Assembly (NCBI RefSeq): GCF_902167145.1 | Contig: NC_050099.1 | Span: 10,740,434-10,804,433, forward strand | Direction: 5' to 3' | Source: Zea mays | Lineage: Eukaryota; Streptophyta; Magnoliopsida; Poales; Poaceae | Length of the DNA stretch: 64,000 nucleotides | Shown here: piece after piece, positions 10,500-21,735 of the stretch | How the letters are laid out: every line of letters starts with the position of its first letter | Position numbering within the stretch: position 1 is the stretch's first letter | Translations under genes and position numbers: made by a program | The notes under the pieces: generated by a model | Databases searched by the model: none | Told to the model about the DNA's origin: nothing | What the model saw: the letters and a program-made list of their open reading frames with translations, nothing else

Positions 10500-12068
10500 T
10501 GTCGGGGACCATAATTAGGGGTACCCTCAAAACGCCTAATTCTCAGCTGGTAACCCCCATCAGCATAAAGCTGCAAAGGCCTGATGGGTACGATTAAGTC
10601 AGGGATCAGTCCACACGGGTGACTCGATCACGCTTCGCCCGAGCCTAGCCTCGGCCAAGGGCAGCCGACCTCGAGAGACTTCCGTCTCGCCCGAGGCCCC
10701 CCTTTTTAACGGCGGACACACATCCGGCTCGCCCGAGGCCCTGGCTTCGCTTAGAAGCAACCCTGACTAAATCGTCGTGCCGACTAACTAAGTTGCAGGA
10801 GCATTTAACGCAAAGGTGGCCTGACACCTTTATCCTGACACGCGCCCCCCGGCAGAGCCGAAGTGACCGCCATCACTCACCGCTCTACTGACCAGTCTGA
10901 CAGAAGGACAGCGCCGTCTGCGCCACTCCGACTGCAGTGCCACTCGACAGAGTGAGTCTGACAGGCAGTCAGGCCTTGCCAAAGGCGCCATGGCAAACTC
11001 CGCTCCGCCCGACCCCAGGGCTCGGACTCGGGCTAAGACCCGGAAGACGGCGAACTCCGCTCCGCCCGACCCCAGGGCTCGGACTCGGGCTAAGCCCCAG
11101 AAGACGACGAAACTCCGCCTCGCCCGACCCAGGGCTCGGACTCCGCCCTGGCCTCGGCCGAACAACCTCCGCCTCGCCCGGCCCGATGGCTCAGACTCGG
11201 GCTCAGCCCCGGAAGACGACGAAACTCCGCCTCACCCGACCCAGGGCTCGGACTCCGCCCTGGCCTCGGCCGAACGACCTCCGCCTCGCCCGACCCGATG
11301 GCTCGGGTTCGGCCTCGGCAACAGAAGACAGACTCAACCTCGGCTTCGGAGGAGCCCCCACGTCGCCCGACCTAGGGCACAGGCCCGCCACATCAACAAG
11401 AAGCGCCATCATCATCCTACCCCGAGCCGACTCGGGTCACGGAGAACAAGACCGGCGTCCCATCTGGCCAGCTCCGCCAGATGGACAATGATGGCGCCCC
11501 ACAAGCTCTGTGACGACGGCGGCTCTCAGCTCTCTTACGGAAGCAGGGCGACGTCAGCAAGGACTCGACCGCTCCAACAGCTGTCCCTCTGCCAGGCTCC
11601 GTCGCTCCTCCGACAGCCACGACATCACGCCAGCAAGGTGCCAAGACCTCTCCGGCTGCCACATTGGCATGTACCTAGGGCACTAGCTCTCTCTCCGCTA
11701 GACACGTAGCGCTCTGCTACACCCCCCATTGTACACCTGGATCCTCTCCTTGCGACTATAAAAGGAAGGACCAGGGCCTTCTTAGAGAAGGTTGGCCGCA
11801 CGGGGACGAGGACGAGACATGCGCTCTCTTGGGGCCGCTCGCTTCCCTCACCCGCGTGGACGCTTGTAACCCCCCTACTGCAAGCGCACCCGACCTGGGC
11901 GCGGGACAAACACGAAGGCCGCGGGATCTCCACCTCTCTCACGCCCGTCTCCGGCCACCTCGCATCTTCCCCCCTTCGCGCTCGCCCACGCGCTCGACCC
12001 ATCTGGGCTGGGGCACGCAGCACACTCACTCGTCGGCTCGGGGACCCCCCGGTCTTGAAACGCCGACA
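10500..12068 (+). repeat. 5' LTR
   Basis: 1569 bp, starts TGTCGGGGACC and ends CGCCGACA. Contains GC-rich tandem words based on CTCGGACTCGGGCTAAG and CTCCGCC(T/C)CGCCCGAC, and a TATAAAA box. Equal in length to the 3' LTR. Confidence 0.95.
11757..11763 (+). promoter_or_regulatory. TATA box of the 5' LTR
   Basis: TATAAAA in the context GACTATAAAAGGAAGG, about 310 bp before the LTR end; the probable pol II promoter that starts the genomic transcript. Confidence 0.7.
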
Positions 12069-12070
12069 GT

Positions 12071-12090
12071 TGGCGCGCCAGGTAGGGGGC
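12071..12090 (+). other. Primer-binding site
   Basis: TGGCGCGCCAGGTAGGGGGC begins two bases after the 5' LTR. The leading TGG pairs with a tRNA 3' CCA end. The tRNA species was not determined from sequence alone. Confidence 0.75.
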
Positions 12091-12192
12091 ACGCTGCGTG
12101 CTGACGAACAGCTTCCCGTCAAGCTCCAGTTGGGCAGTCTCCAGCAACCTCTCCGGCCCGGGACGGTGCTCCGTTTCGGGAGCCTTGAGTTC

Positions 12193-15100
12193 ATGTCCTT
12201 CGACGGCAGCTACGACATGATACTCCTTCCTCCGCCGCGCGACAACGACAATGGCGGCCGACAACCCGCCCGCCGGCGGCGGAATCGGCGACATCTTCCC
12301 TGCGCGGCGGGAGAACAGCATTCGAGCTCGCTCCGTCCTCTCCCTCGCCAACGGAGGAGGAGGCGAGGCAACCAAGGCCAAGCGGGAGGCCGCGCTTCGT
12401 CGGCTGTCGAGCGAATCGACGTCCCCAGCGCCCCGACGGAAGGCACGCCGGGCGTCGACCTCGCGTTCGAGACGGAGGCAGGCGCCGTCCCCCCGCGACA
12501 CGCTGATCCCGAGCAAGAAGACGACGCCAGCGCGCTCGCGGAAAGCCTGCAGGACGTCGCCCTCGTACCTGAGATGACGGTGCAACCAGTCCCCGATGTG
12601 ACTACGTCGCTCCTCGTCGACCAAAAGGTACCGACTAACTCCCATCTTATGTCATTTCGACTCGGCCTCGACCCGCCAAGCGACCTCGCTTTGGCGGGCG
12701 CTCTCATCGAGGCGAGTGCAACCCCACTGGGGTTTCGTATGCGGTCGCCTTGGGACCGGTTGACGGACGTTTCAACCTACGGGCCCTCTGGGTCCGAGGA
12801 AGATGACGATCCCAGCACCTGTTGGGATTTCTCTGGACTTGGCAACCCCGGTGCCATGCGGGACTTCATGACCGCATGTGACTATTGCCTCTCCGACTGT
12901 TCCGACGGAAGCCGCAGCCTTGACGGCGAGGGCTGCGGCCCAAGCCGCGAATGTTTCCACATCGAGCTAGGAGATCCCTCCGAAGGCAACCATCTCGGCA
13001 TGCCGGAGGACGGTGATCTTCCTAGGCCGGTGCCTCGCGCTGACATCCCGCGGGAGCTAGCTGTGGTCCCCGTTCCGGCGGGGGGTTACGACCCACAACT
13101 CGAGCAAGTCCGCGAGGCGCAGGCCAGGCTCAACGAGGGAACAGGAGCGCTTGAGCCGATCCGTCGGGACGCCGGGCAGGCATGGGCGGGCCAACCCCCG
13201 ACCGGAGAAATACGTCACCTACCCCAAGGTCTCCAGCGCTGCGTCGCCGACGATGTCAGGGTCAGGCCGCCGCCCGCATCCAGCGGGGTTGGTCAGAACC
13301 TGGCAGCCGCAGCGATGCTCCTCCGCGCGATGCCGGAGCCATCAACCACCGAGGGTCAGCGAATCCGGGGAGAGCTCAAGAATCTTCTGGAAGGCGCTAC
13401 GGCCCGACGGGCCGAGAGCACTGCCTCCCGAAGGCAGGGATATCCCTCGGAACCTCATGCCACGACTTCCCGATTCATGCGGGAAGCCTCGGTCTACACC
13501 GGGCGCACGCGTAACACCGCGCCTGCGGCCCCGGGCCACCTCGGCAACGAGCACCATCGACGCGACCGACGGGCCCACCTCGACGAAAGGGTGCGCCGAG
13601 GCTACCACCCCAGGCGTGGGGGACGCTACGACAGCGGGGAGGATCGGAGTCCCTCGCCCGAACCACCCGGTCCGCAGGCCTTCAGTCGGGCCATCCGACG
13701 GGCGCCGTTCCCGACCCGATTCCGACCCCCGACTTCTATCACGAAGTACTCGGGGGAAACGAGACCGGAACTGTGGCTCGCGGACTACCGCCTGGCCTGC
13801 CAACTGGGTGGGACGGACGACGACAACCTCATCATCCGTAACCTCCCCCTGTTCCTCTCCGACACTGCTCGCGCCTGGTTGGAGCACCTGCCTCCGGGGC
13901 AGATCTCCAACTGGGACGACTTGGTCCAAGCCTTCGCCGGCAATTTCCAGGGCACATACGTGCGCCCCGGGAATTCCTGGGACCTTCGAAGCTGCCGACA
14001 ACAGCCGGGAGAGTCTCTCCGGGACTACATCCGGCGATTCTCGAAGCAGCGCACCGAGCTGCCCAACATCACCGACTCGGATGTCATCGGCGTGTTCCTC
14101 GCCGGCACCACTTGCCGCGACCTGGTGAGCAAGCTGGGTCGCAAGACCCCCACCAGGGCGAGCGAGCTGATGGACATCGCCACCAAGTTCGCCTCTGGCC
14201 AGGAGGCGGTCGAGGCTATCTTCCGAAAGGACAAGCAGCCCCAGGGCCGCCCGTCGGAAGAGGCTCCCGAGGCGTCTACTCCGCGCGGCACCAAGAAGAA
14301 AGGCAAGAAGAAGTCGCAATCGAAACGCGACGACGCTGACGCGGACCTTGTCGCCGCCGCCGAGTACAAGAACCCTCGGAAGCCCCCCGGAGGTGCTAAC
14401 CTCTTCGACAAGATGCTCAAGGAGTCGTGCCCCTACCATCAGGGGCCCGTCAAGCACACCCTCGAGGAGTGCATCATGCTTCGGCGTCATTTCCACAGGG
14501 CCGGGCCACCCGCCGAGGGTAGCAGGGCCCGCGACGACAACAAGAACGAGGATCGCCAAGCAGGAGAGTTCCCCGAGGTCCGCGACTGCTTCATGATCTA
14601 TGGAGGGCATGCGGCGAATGCCTCGGCTCGGCACCGCAAGCAAGAGCGCCGGGAGGTCTGCTCGGTGAAGGTGGCGGCGCCAGTCTACCTAGACTGGTCC
14701 GACAAGCCCATCACCTTCGACCAGACTGACCACCCCGACCATGTGCCGAGCCCGGGGAAATACCCGCTCGTCGTCGACCCCGTCATCGGCAACGTCAGGC
14801 TCACCAAGGTCCTGATGGATGGGGGCAGCTGCCTCAACATCATCTACGCCGAGACCCTCAAGCTCCTACGCATCGATCTGTTCTTCGTCCGGGCAGGCGC
14901 TGCGCCCTTCCACGGGATCATCCCTGGGAAGCGCGTCCAGCCCCTCGGGCGACTCGACCTCCCCGTCTGCTTCGGAACGCCCTCCAACTTCCGAAGGGAG
15001 ACCCTGACGTTCGAGGTGGTCGGGTTCCGAGGAACCTACCACGCTGTGCTGGGGAGGCCATGCTACGCGAAGTTCATGGCCGTCCCCAACTACACCTACT

Positions 15101-15378
15101 TGAAGCTCAAGATGCCGGGCCCCAACGGGGTCATCACCGTCGGCCCCACGTACAAACACGCGTTCGAATGCGACGTGGAGTGCGTGGAGTACGCCGAGGC
15201 CCTCGCCGAGTCCGAGGCCCTCATCGCCGACCTGGAGAACCTCTCCAAGGAGGTGCCAGACGTGAAGCGTCACGCCGGCAACTTCGAGCCAGCGGAGACG
15301 GTTAAGGCCGTCCCTCTTGACCCCAGCGGGGACACTTCCAAGCAGATTCGGATTGGGTCCGGGCTCGACCCCAAATAG
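12193..15378 (+). CDS. Gag-protease polyprotein of the Tat retrotransposon
   Basis: One open frame of about 1060 residues from this ATG; the same frame is open from 12055 inside the LTR end, but that start precedes the primer-binding site. The N-terminal 450 residues are low-complexity, rich in Arg/Pro/Ser. The retrotransposon Gag (capsid) domain spans about 13730-14220 (ITKYSGETRPELWLADYRLA ... SLRDYIRRFSKQRTELPNI). A Lys-rich stretch (KKKGKKKSQSKR) and a CPYHQGPVKHTLEEC Cys/His segment follow. The aspartic protease domain at about 14770-15080 has the catalytic VLMDGGSCLNII motif. The frame ends at UAG 15376-15378, and the RT frame continues in phase directly after it. Gag packages the RNA; the protease would process the polyprotein. 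The DNA is GC-rich and continuous, so this half looks coding-competent. Confidence 0.85.
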   Translation: MSFDGSYDMILLPPPRDNDNGGRQPARRRRNRRHLPCAAGEQHSSSLRPLPRQRRRRRGNQGQAGGRASSAVERIDVPSAPTEGTPGVDLAFETEAGAVPPRHADPEQEDDASALAESLQDVALVPEMTVQPVPDVTTSLLVDQKVPTNSHLMSFRLGLDPPSDLALAGALIEASATPLGFRMRSPWDRLTDVSTYGPSGSEEDDDPSTCWDFSGLGNPGAMRDFMTACDYCLSDCSDGSRSLDGEGCGPSRECFHIELGDPSEGNHLGMPEDGDLPRPVPRADIPRELAVVPVPAGGYDPQLEQVREAQARLNEGTGALEPIRRDAGQAWAGQPPTGEIRHLPQGLQRCVADDVRVRPPPASSGVGQNLAAAAMLLRAMPEPSTTEGQRIRGELKNLLEGATARRAESTASRRQGYPSEPHATTSRFMREASVYTGRTRNTAPAAPGHLGNEHHRRDRRAHLDERVRRGYHPRRGGRYDSGEDRSPSPEPPGPQAFSRAIRRAPFPTRFRPPTSITKYSGETRPELWLADYRLACQLGGTDDDNLIIRNLPLFLSDTARAWLEHLPPGQISNWDDLVQAFAGNFQGTYVRPGNSWDLRSCRQQPGESLRDYIRRFSKQRTELPNITDSDVIGVFLAGTTCRDLVSKLGRKTPTRASELMDIATKFASGQEAVEAIFRKDKQPQGRPSEEAPEASTPRGTKKKGKKKSQSKRDDADADLVAAAEYKNPRKPPGGANLFDKMLKESCPYHQGPVKHTLEECIMLRRHFHRAGPPAEGSRARDDNKNEDRQAGEFPEVRDCFMIYGGHAANASARHRKQERREVCSVKVAAPVYLDWSDKPITFDQTDHPDHVPSPGKYPLVVDPVIGNVRLTKVLMDGGSCLNIIYAETLKLLRIDLFFVRAGAAPFHGIIPGKRVQPLGRLDLPVCFGTPSNFRRETLTFEVVGFRGTYHAVLGRPCYAKFMAVPNYTYLKLKMPGPNGVITVGPTYKHAFECDVECVEYAEALAESEALIADLENLSKEVPDVKRHAGNFEPAETVKAVPLDPSGDTSKQIRIGSGLDPK

Positions 15379-18300
15379 GAAGCAGTGCTCGTCGACTTTC
15401 TCCGCGCAAACGCCGACGTCTTTGCGTGGAGTCCCTCGGACATGCCCGGTATACCGAGGGATGTCGCCGAGCACTCGCTGGATATTCAGGCCGGAGCCCG
15501 ACCCGTCAGGCAGCCTCTGCGCCGATTCGACGAGGAGAAGCGCAGAGTGATAGGCGAGGAGATCCACAAGCTAATGGCAGCAGGGTTCATCAAAGAGGTA
15601 TTCCATCCCGAATGGCTTGCCAACCCTGTGCTTGTGAGGAAGAAAGGGGGGAAATGGCGGATGTGTGTAGACTACACTGGTCTCAACAAAGCATGTCTGA
15701 AGGTTCCCTACCCTCTGCCTCGCATCGATCAAATCGTGGATTCCACCGCTGGGTGCGAAACCCGGTCTTTCCTCGATGCCTACTCAGGATATCACCAGAT
15801 CCGGATGAAAGAGTCCGACCAGCTCGCGACTTCTTTCATCACGCCGTTCGGCATGTACTGCTATGTCACCATGCCGTTCGGTTTGAGGATTGCGGGCGCG
15901 ACGTACCAGCGGTGCATGAACCATGTGTTCGGCGAACACATCGGTCGCACCGTCGAGGCCTACGTCGATGACATCGTAGTCAAGACAAGGAAGGCTTCCG
16001 ACCTCCTCTCCGACCTTGAAGTGACATTCCGATGTCTCAAGGCGAAAGGAGTCAAGCTCAATCCTGAGAAGTGTGTCTTCGGGGTGCCCCGGGGCATGCT
16101 CCTGGGGTTCATCGTCTCCGAGCGAGGCATCGAAGCCAACCCGGAGAAGATCGCGGCCATCACCAGCATGGGACCCATCAAGGACTTAAAAGGCGTACAG
16201 AGGGTCATGGGATGCCTCGCGGCCCTGAGCCGCTTCATCTCACGCCTCGGCGAAAGAGGTCTGCCTCTGTACCACCTCTTAAGGAAGACTGAGTGTTTCG
16301 CTTGGACCCCTGAAGCCGAGGAAGCCCTCGAGAACCTGAAGGCGCTCCTTGCGAAGGCGCCTGTCTTGGTGCCCCCAGCTGATGGAGAAGCCCTCTTGGT
16401 CTACGTCGCCGCCACCACTCAGGTGGTTAGCGCTGCGATTGTGGTCGAGAGGCAAGAGGAAGGGCACGCACTGCCCGTTCAGAGGCCAGTCTACTTCGTC
16501 AGCGAGGTACTATCCGAGACCAAGATCCGCTACCCACAAGTTCAGAAGCTGTTGTATGCTGTGATCCTGACAAGGCGGAAGTTACGACATTACTTCGAGT
16601 CTCATCCGGTAACTGTGGTGTCATCCTTCCCCCTGGGGGAGATCATCCAGTGCCGAGAGGCCTCGGGCAAGATCGCAAAGTGGGCAGTGGAAATCATGGG
16701 CGAAACGATCTCGTTCGCCCCTCGGAAGGCCATCAAGTCCCAGGTGTTGGCGGACTTCATGGCCGAGTGGATCGACACCCAGTTGCCGACGGCTCCGATC
16801 CAACCGGAGCTCTGGACCATGTTTTTCGACGGGTCGCTGATGAAGACAGGAGCCGGCGCGGGCCTGCTCTTCATCTCGCCCCTTGGAAAGCACCTGCGCT
16901 ACGTGCTGCGACTCCATTTCCCGGCGTCCAACAATGTGGCCGAGTACGAAGCTCTGGTCAACGGGTTGCGGATCGCCATCGAGCTAGGGGTCAGACGCCT
17001 CGACGCCCGCGGTGATTCGCGGCTCGTCATTGACCAAGTCATGAAGAACTCCCACTGCCGCGACCCGAAGATGGAGGCCTACTGCGATGAGGTTCGGCGC
17101 CTGGAAGACAAGTTCTTCGGGCTCGAGCTCAACCACATCGCTCGGCGCTACAATGAGACTGCAGACGATCTGGCTAAAATAGCCTCGGGGCGAACGACGG
17201 TCCCCCCGGACGTCTTCTCCCGGGATCTGCATCGACCCTCTGTCAAGATCGACGACGCGTCCGAGCCCGAGGCACCCTCGGCTCGGCCCGAGGCACCCTT
17301 GACTCGGCCCGAGGTACCCTCGGTTCCGCCCGAGGTACCCTCGGCCCCCGAGGCCGAGGTACTGAACGTCGAGGAGGAGCGGAGCGGGGCCGCGCCTGAT
17401 CGAAACTGGCAGGCCCCGTACCTGCGATATCTCCGCCAGGGAGAGCTACCCCTCGACCAAGCCGAGGCTCGGCGGGTAGCACGACGCGCCAAGTCGTTCG
17501 TCTTGCTGGGCGACGAGGAGGAGCTCTACCACCGGAGCCCCTCGGGCGTCCTCCAGCGCTGCGTCTCCATCGCCGAAGGTCAGGAACTCCTGCGAGAAAT
17601 ACACTCGGGGGCTTGCGGCCATCATGCAGCGCCTCGAGCCCTTGTCGGGAATGCTTTCCGGCAAGGCTTCTACTGGCCAACGGCGGTGGCCAACGCCACT
17701 AGAATTGTCCGCACCTGCGAAGGGTGCCAATTCTACGCGAAGCAGACCCACCTGCCCGCTCAGGCTCTGCAGACGATACCCATCACCTGGCCCTTCGCTG
17801 TATGGGGTCTGGACCTCGTCGGTCCATTGCAGAAGGCACCCGGGGGCTACACGCACCTGCTGGTCGCCATCGACAAATTCTCCAAGTGGATCGAGGTCCG
17901 ACCCCTGAACAGCATCAGGTCCGAGCAGGCGGTGGCGTTCTTCACCAACATCGTCCATCGCTTCGGGGTCCCAAACTCCATCATCACCGACAACGGTACC
18001 CAGTTCACCGGCAAAAAATTCTTGGATTTTTGCGAGGATCACCATATCCGGGTGGACTGGGCCGCCGTGGCTCATCCCATGTCGAATGGGCAAGTAGAGC
18101 GTGCCAACGGCATGATTCTACAAGGGCTCAAGCCTCGGATCTACAACGACATCAACAAGTTCGGCAAGCGATGGATGAAGGAACTCCCCTCGGTGGTCTG
18201 GAGCCTAAGGACGACGCCGAGTCGTGCCACGGGTTTCACGCCATTTTTCCTGGTCTACGGGGCCGAAGCAATCTTGCCCACTGACCTGGAATATGGCTCC

Positions 18301-18649
18301 CCGAGGACGAGGGCCTACACCGACAAAAGCAACCAAGCTAGCCGAGAAGACTCGCTGGACCAGCTGGAGGAGGCTCGGGACAGGGCCTTACTACACTCGG
18401 CGCGATACCAGCAGTCCCTGCGACGCTACCACGCCCGAGGGGTCCGACCCCGAGACTTCCAGGTGGGCGACCTGGTGCTTCGGCTACGGCAAGACGCCCG
18501 GGGAAGGCACAAACTCACGCCCCCCTGGGAGGGGCCATTCGTCATCGCCAAAGTTCTGAAGCCCGGAACATACAAGCTGGCCAACAACCAAGGCGAGATC
18601 TACGACAACGCTTGGAACATCAAAACAGCTACGTCGCTTCTACCCTTAA
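15379..18649 (+). pseudogene. Pol polyprotein (RT, RNase H, archaeal-type RNase H, integrase), with stop and frameshift
   Basis: Same frame as gag-protease but separated from it by a single UAG (15376-15378). There is no ATG at the start of this segment, so it would need readthrough. RT: PEWLANPVLVRKKGGKWRMC through FLDAYSGYHQIRM to the YVDDIVVK catalytic motif (about 15961). RNase H: about 16380-16620. Second, archaeal-type RNase H: about 16800-17190 (MFFDGSL..., EYEALVNGLR). Integrase: zinc-binding H..H..C..C (HSGACGHHA ... CEGCQ, about 17600-17730) and catalytic core with LDLVGPL, ITDNGTQF and GQVERANG. After NAWNIK a one-base shift in the A run near 18621-18625 moves translation out of the frame that would end at TAA 18647-18649. 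The open frame therefore runs on to 19551 through non-coding DNA, and about 300 trailing residues are artefact. Confidence 0.85.
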
Positions 18650-19755
18650 GATGTTTTCAAGTTGTTCATATACCTCGCACCCACGCAAAGTTTAGTCGTC
18701 AAGGAAGGGTCGGCCTAGCCTCGGCAAAGCCCGACCCTCCCTCGGGGGCTAAAAGGGGGGAGACCCCCTCTGCGTCGAATTTTTCCTCGAAAAAGGATCT
18801 CTTTTCAGCAGAATTTCTTTCGTGCTTTTTGACTGCTTCGAAAAGCGGATCCTGGAAACGACGGAGTACACGTAAGCAGCCAAGGCCGACCGAGCCGAGG
18901 GACTCCTACGCCTCCGGGATACGGATACCTCACTCATCACCTTCTGTGATAAGTAACTCGCGTTCGGATAAAGTGATTCCGCGGACCGAACAAGTCTTAA
19001 CGACCAGAAGCTCTTCTGCCGAGACGGTCCTTCAAGCCTTCTCGACTGAATCGGTGACAGGGCCTCATGGACGGGCGAAAGTACGCGTAAGCGGCAAGGC
19101 CGACCGAGCCGAGGGACTCCCACGCCTCCGGGATACGGATACCTCACTCGTCACCTTCCGCGAGAAGCAACTCTCGCCCACGCAAACATCCCTGTTACCG
19201 ACGGAAGGTCCAGATGCTCGAAATAAGAGGAAAAGGAGACGCGGCTTTACAATGAAGCGAGGGTGTGTTTTCCGGCCTCGGCAGCCGCAGAAGGCACACG
19301 CTACAAGACAAACTGATCCTGCAGGCTCGGGTCTTCACGCCGAAGGGGGCCGTACCACCCTCGGCATCGACGACGCCTTCAGCAAGGTCCGACCCAGCCT
19401 CGGATGGCGCGCGGTCCGGGGACTTCCCCGGGAATCCGGCCCGAGCAGGCGGCTCGGCCGGTTACCCCTGGGGCCTCGGCCAAGCATCTTCCAAGGGCGC
19501 CAGCCCGACCCGAAGCCTCGGGTCATCAACTCCGACGTCAAGCCCCGCTGATGGGCAACCCGGCTAAGCTCCGGCCAACCAGGTTCCCATTTTCGAGCCA
19601 ACTCCGCCTCTGTTCGTACTGATATCGCTACCCCTGGCCTCGGCTCATCGAAGAGCGGCCAAGGGGTCCTTTTAACTAAGCTAGAGGAGCCTCAGACAAC
19701 GAGGCCGATCGAGCCGAGGGATTCCTACGCCTCCGGGATACGGATACCTCACTCG

Positions 19756-20571
19756 TCACCTTGACACGGGGCGACTCATGCTTGGTGAAGCGGGTCGGAT
19801 AATCAACAGGCGAGACTTAGTGCTCGAAAATGAGGAAAAAACACGGCTCCGTGCCGAATCTACATACATGTTCAGGCCCCGACAGCCACCATGAACAAAA
19901 ACACTGGCATTCAAGGTGCCATCACAAACGGAACTCCGGTTCCGTCCCCGCGGGTACGAGCGACCTCGGGCCTGCGGGGTGACGAACGCCGGGAGGCTCG
20001 CCAGCGACCTCTGCAGCAGCAGCCATGGCCCCGGGTGAACGAGGCCACCGGAAGGCTCTTGTTCGCGGTCCCGCTCAAGGGACGCGAACAAGCCATCAAA
20101 GCCAAAAGGCGGGCCGCTCCCAAGCGCTCCGGTAGATCCTCGCTGCCGTCCTCGCCGAGAATGCGAGGGGGAAGACGGAATGTTGCATCCTAGCTGGACA
20201 GCAACAGTTCGCCTTCCCCGGCATGACTGGAGGACGACTCCGTCGTAGCGCGGGAGGACGATTGCCACCACCAGAAGCTGGAAGAGGAGGTGGTTCGCCG
20301 ACCCGCACACGAGGTAGAGCCCCGGCTCACCTCGACCCCCGCCCCAGCGAGGATGACGAACACACCCGATGCTGAGGGCGGGATCACAGCCTGGTTTGCC
20401 TCTCCCCATCCAGGAGCTGGAGGTCACCGTCTTGGGTAACCACCGGCGGAAGGGAGCAACCAGGCTGCCTGATGAAAATCCTTGAAGCCGAAACGATGGC
20501 TGAAAGGTACCAACTCCCACGGAGTTGCGTTCCTCCAACAAGGAGGCGGAAAGACGGAGGGTACCCCCCAT
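19756..20571 (-). other. Antisense open frame in the 3' tract (uncertain)
   Basis: 271 codons open on the minus strand, starting MGGTLRLSASLLEERNSVGV. Antisense ORFs are described in the 3' tract of some Tat elements such as maize Grande, but I recognise no domain, and GC-rich DNA yields such frames by chance. Recorded because it is the longest non-pol frame here. Confidence 0.2.
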
Positions 20572-21524
20572 CCGGGGGCTTGGAAGATGGAAAGACTCGA
20601 CGCATAAGGGAGGAAGAAGACATGGTTGCCTTCCGAAAGGGGTCGACCCTCCTTTTAAAGGCGACTCTCCCTACGTGCGCCCCCAGACGCCACGGGCCGA
20701 GTCTTCTCCAACACGCTCCAAGGCCCTCCCCTGCGGCACGGGGGCTGGGTCCCGCATGTCATGCAAAACAACTCAGAAGCAGAAGAAGCCAAACCGCCGC
20801 GCGCGGTGCACACGACCGCCCAGCGGTTACAGGCGATTCCCCACTTTCGCCCAGACCAACGGGCGGGAGGGGCGGGCAGCCATGCAGGCGGCATGCAACC
20901 GCGCCAGGTGGACGCGCTTCTCCGACTTCTGACGCGCCGGCTTGGAGGCCCAGGCCCACGCGTCGCACAACCAGCGCGCCAGTTGCTGCATGCAAGCGAC
21001 CGCACCGCCACTTGTGCCACCGTCGCACCTCTTCGGTTACGGAGCCTATGCCGCGACTCGAGGCGACCCAGCGCACGACCCAGCAGCGCCAGCCTGGCGC
21101 GTTGGTCAAAGCGGCCGAAAGTGGGCCGGCAGTAATGGCGGTGGCAGGCGGGCGGGCACAGCAGTCACGTCGTCAGTCAGGCTCACGTCCCATCCTGGGA
21201 CAGCAAGAGAGCCTCCACCCACGGCGTGAAGACGGTGCACCCGTGATCCGTTCCTCGAACGGCTCGCGCACGCGCAATGACCGCCCCGCCAACCACTCGC
21301 CCCGTCGCATTAACTCCGCGGCAGGACACGCGGCGCCTCTGGCAGGAGAAGCGGACGACGCTTCGCCTTCGCCGTAATAACCGCGTCAAAAAAGAGGTAC
21401 GCCACGTCTTTCGATTTCGTATCCTTTTCCTTTGTCCTCTTTCTCTATCTCTTGCAACAGGGACCGGGAAAGGGGGATACCCGAAAAGGATCCTTCCCTG
21501 TGAAGGAACCGGGCTCCGAGCCCC

Positions 21525-21735
21525 CCTACTGATCAGAGGTTCGAAGGCTGGCCCTCCGAAGGGTCAGTCGCCTCAGATCGCGTGGGCCCGACACCCACTA
21601 CTGGTCAGGGGTTCGAAGGCCGGCCCCCCGAAGGGTTCCATGGCCGCCTCAGGCTACTCGGGCTCCGCGCCCATTACTGATCAGGGGTTCGAAGGCTGGC
21701 CCCCGAAGGGTTCACAGTCGCCTCAGACACCGAGC
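21525..21735 (+). repeat. Three imperfect ~75 bp tandem repeats
   Basis: GGTTCGAAGGCTGGCC(C)TCCGAAGGGT-type units begin near 21538, 21610 and 21686, each followed by a CGCCTCAG word and a GATCAG/GGTCAG leader. Located in the 3' tract of the retrotransposon. Confidence 0.75.

Noticed and set aside
10830..11709. Long frames inside the LTR on both strands (for example 184 and 239 codons), repeated at 22792-23671
   Set aside because: They coincide with GC-rich internal LTR repeats, recur in both LTRs and show no recognised domain.
13342..14643. 433-codon minus-strand frame opposite gag
   Set aside because: Shadow of the GC-rich gag coding strand; the plus strand carries the recognised capsid domain.
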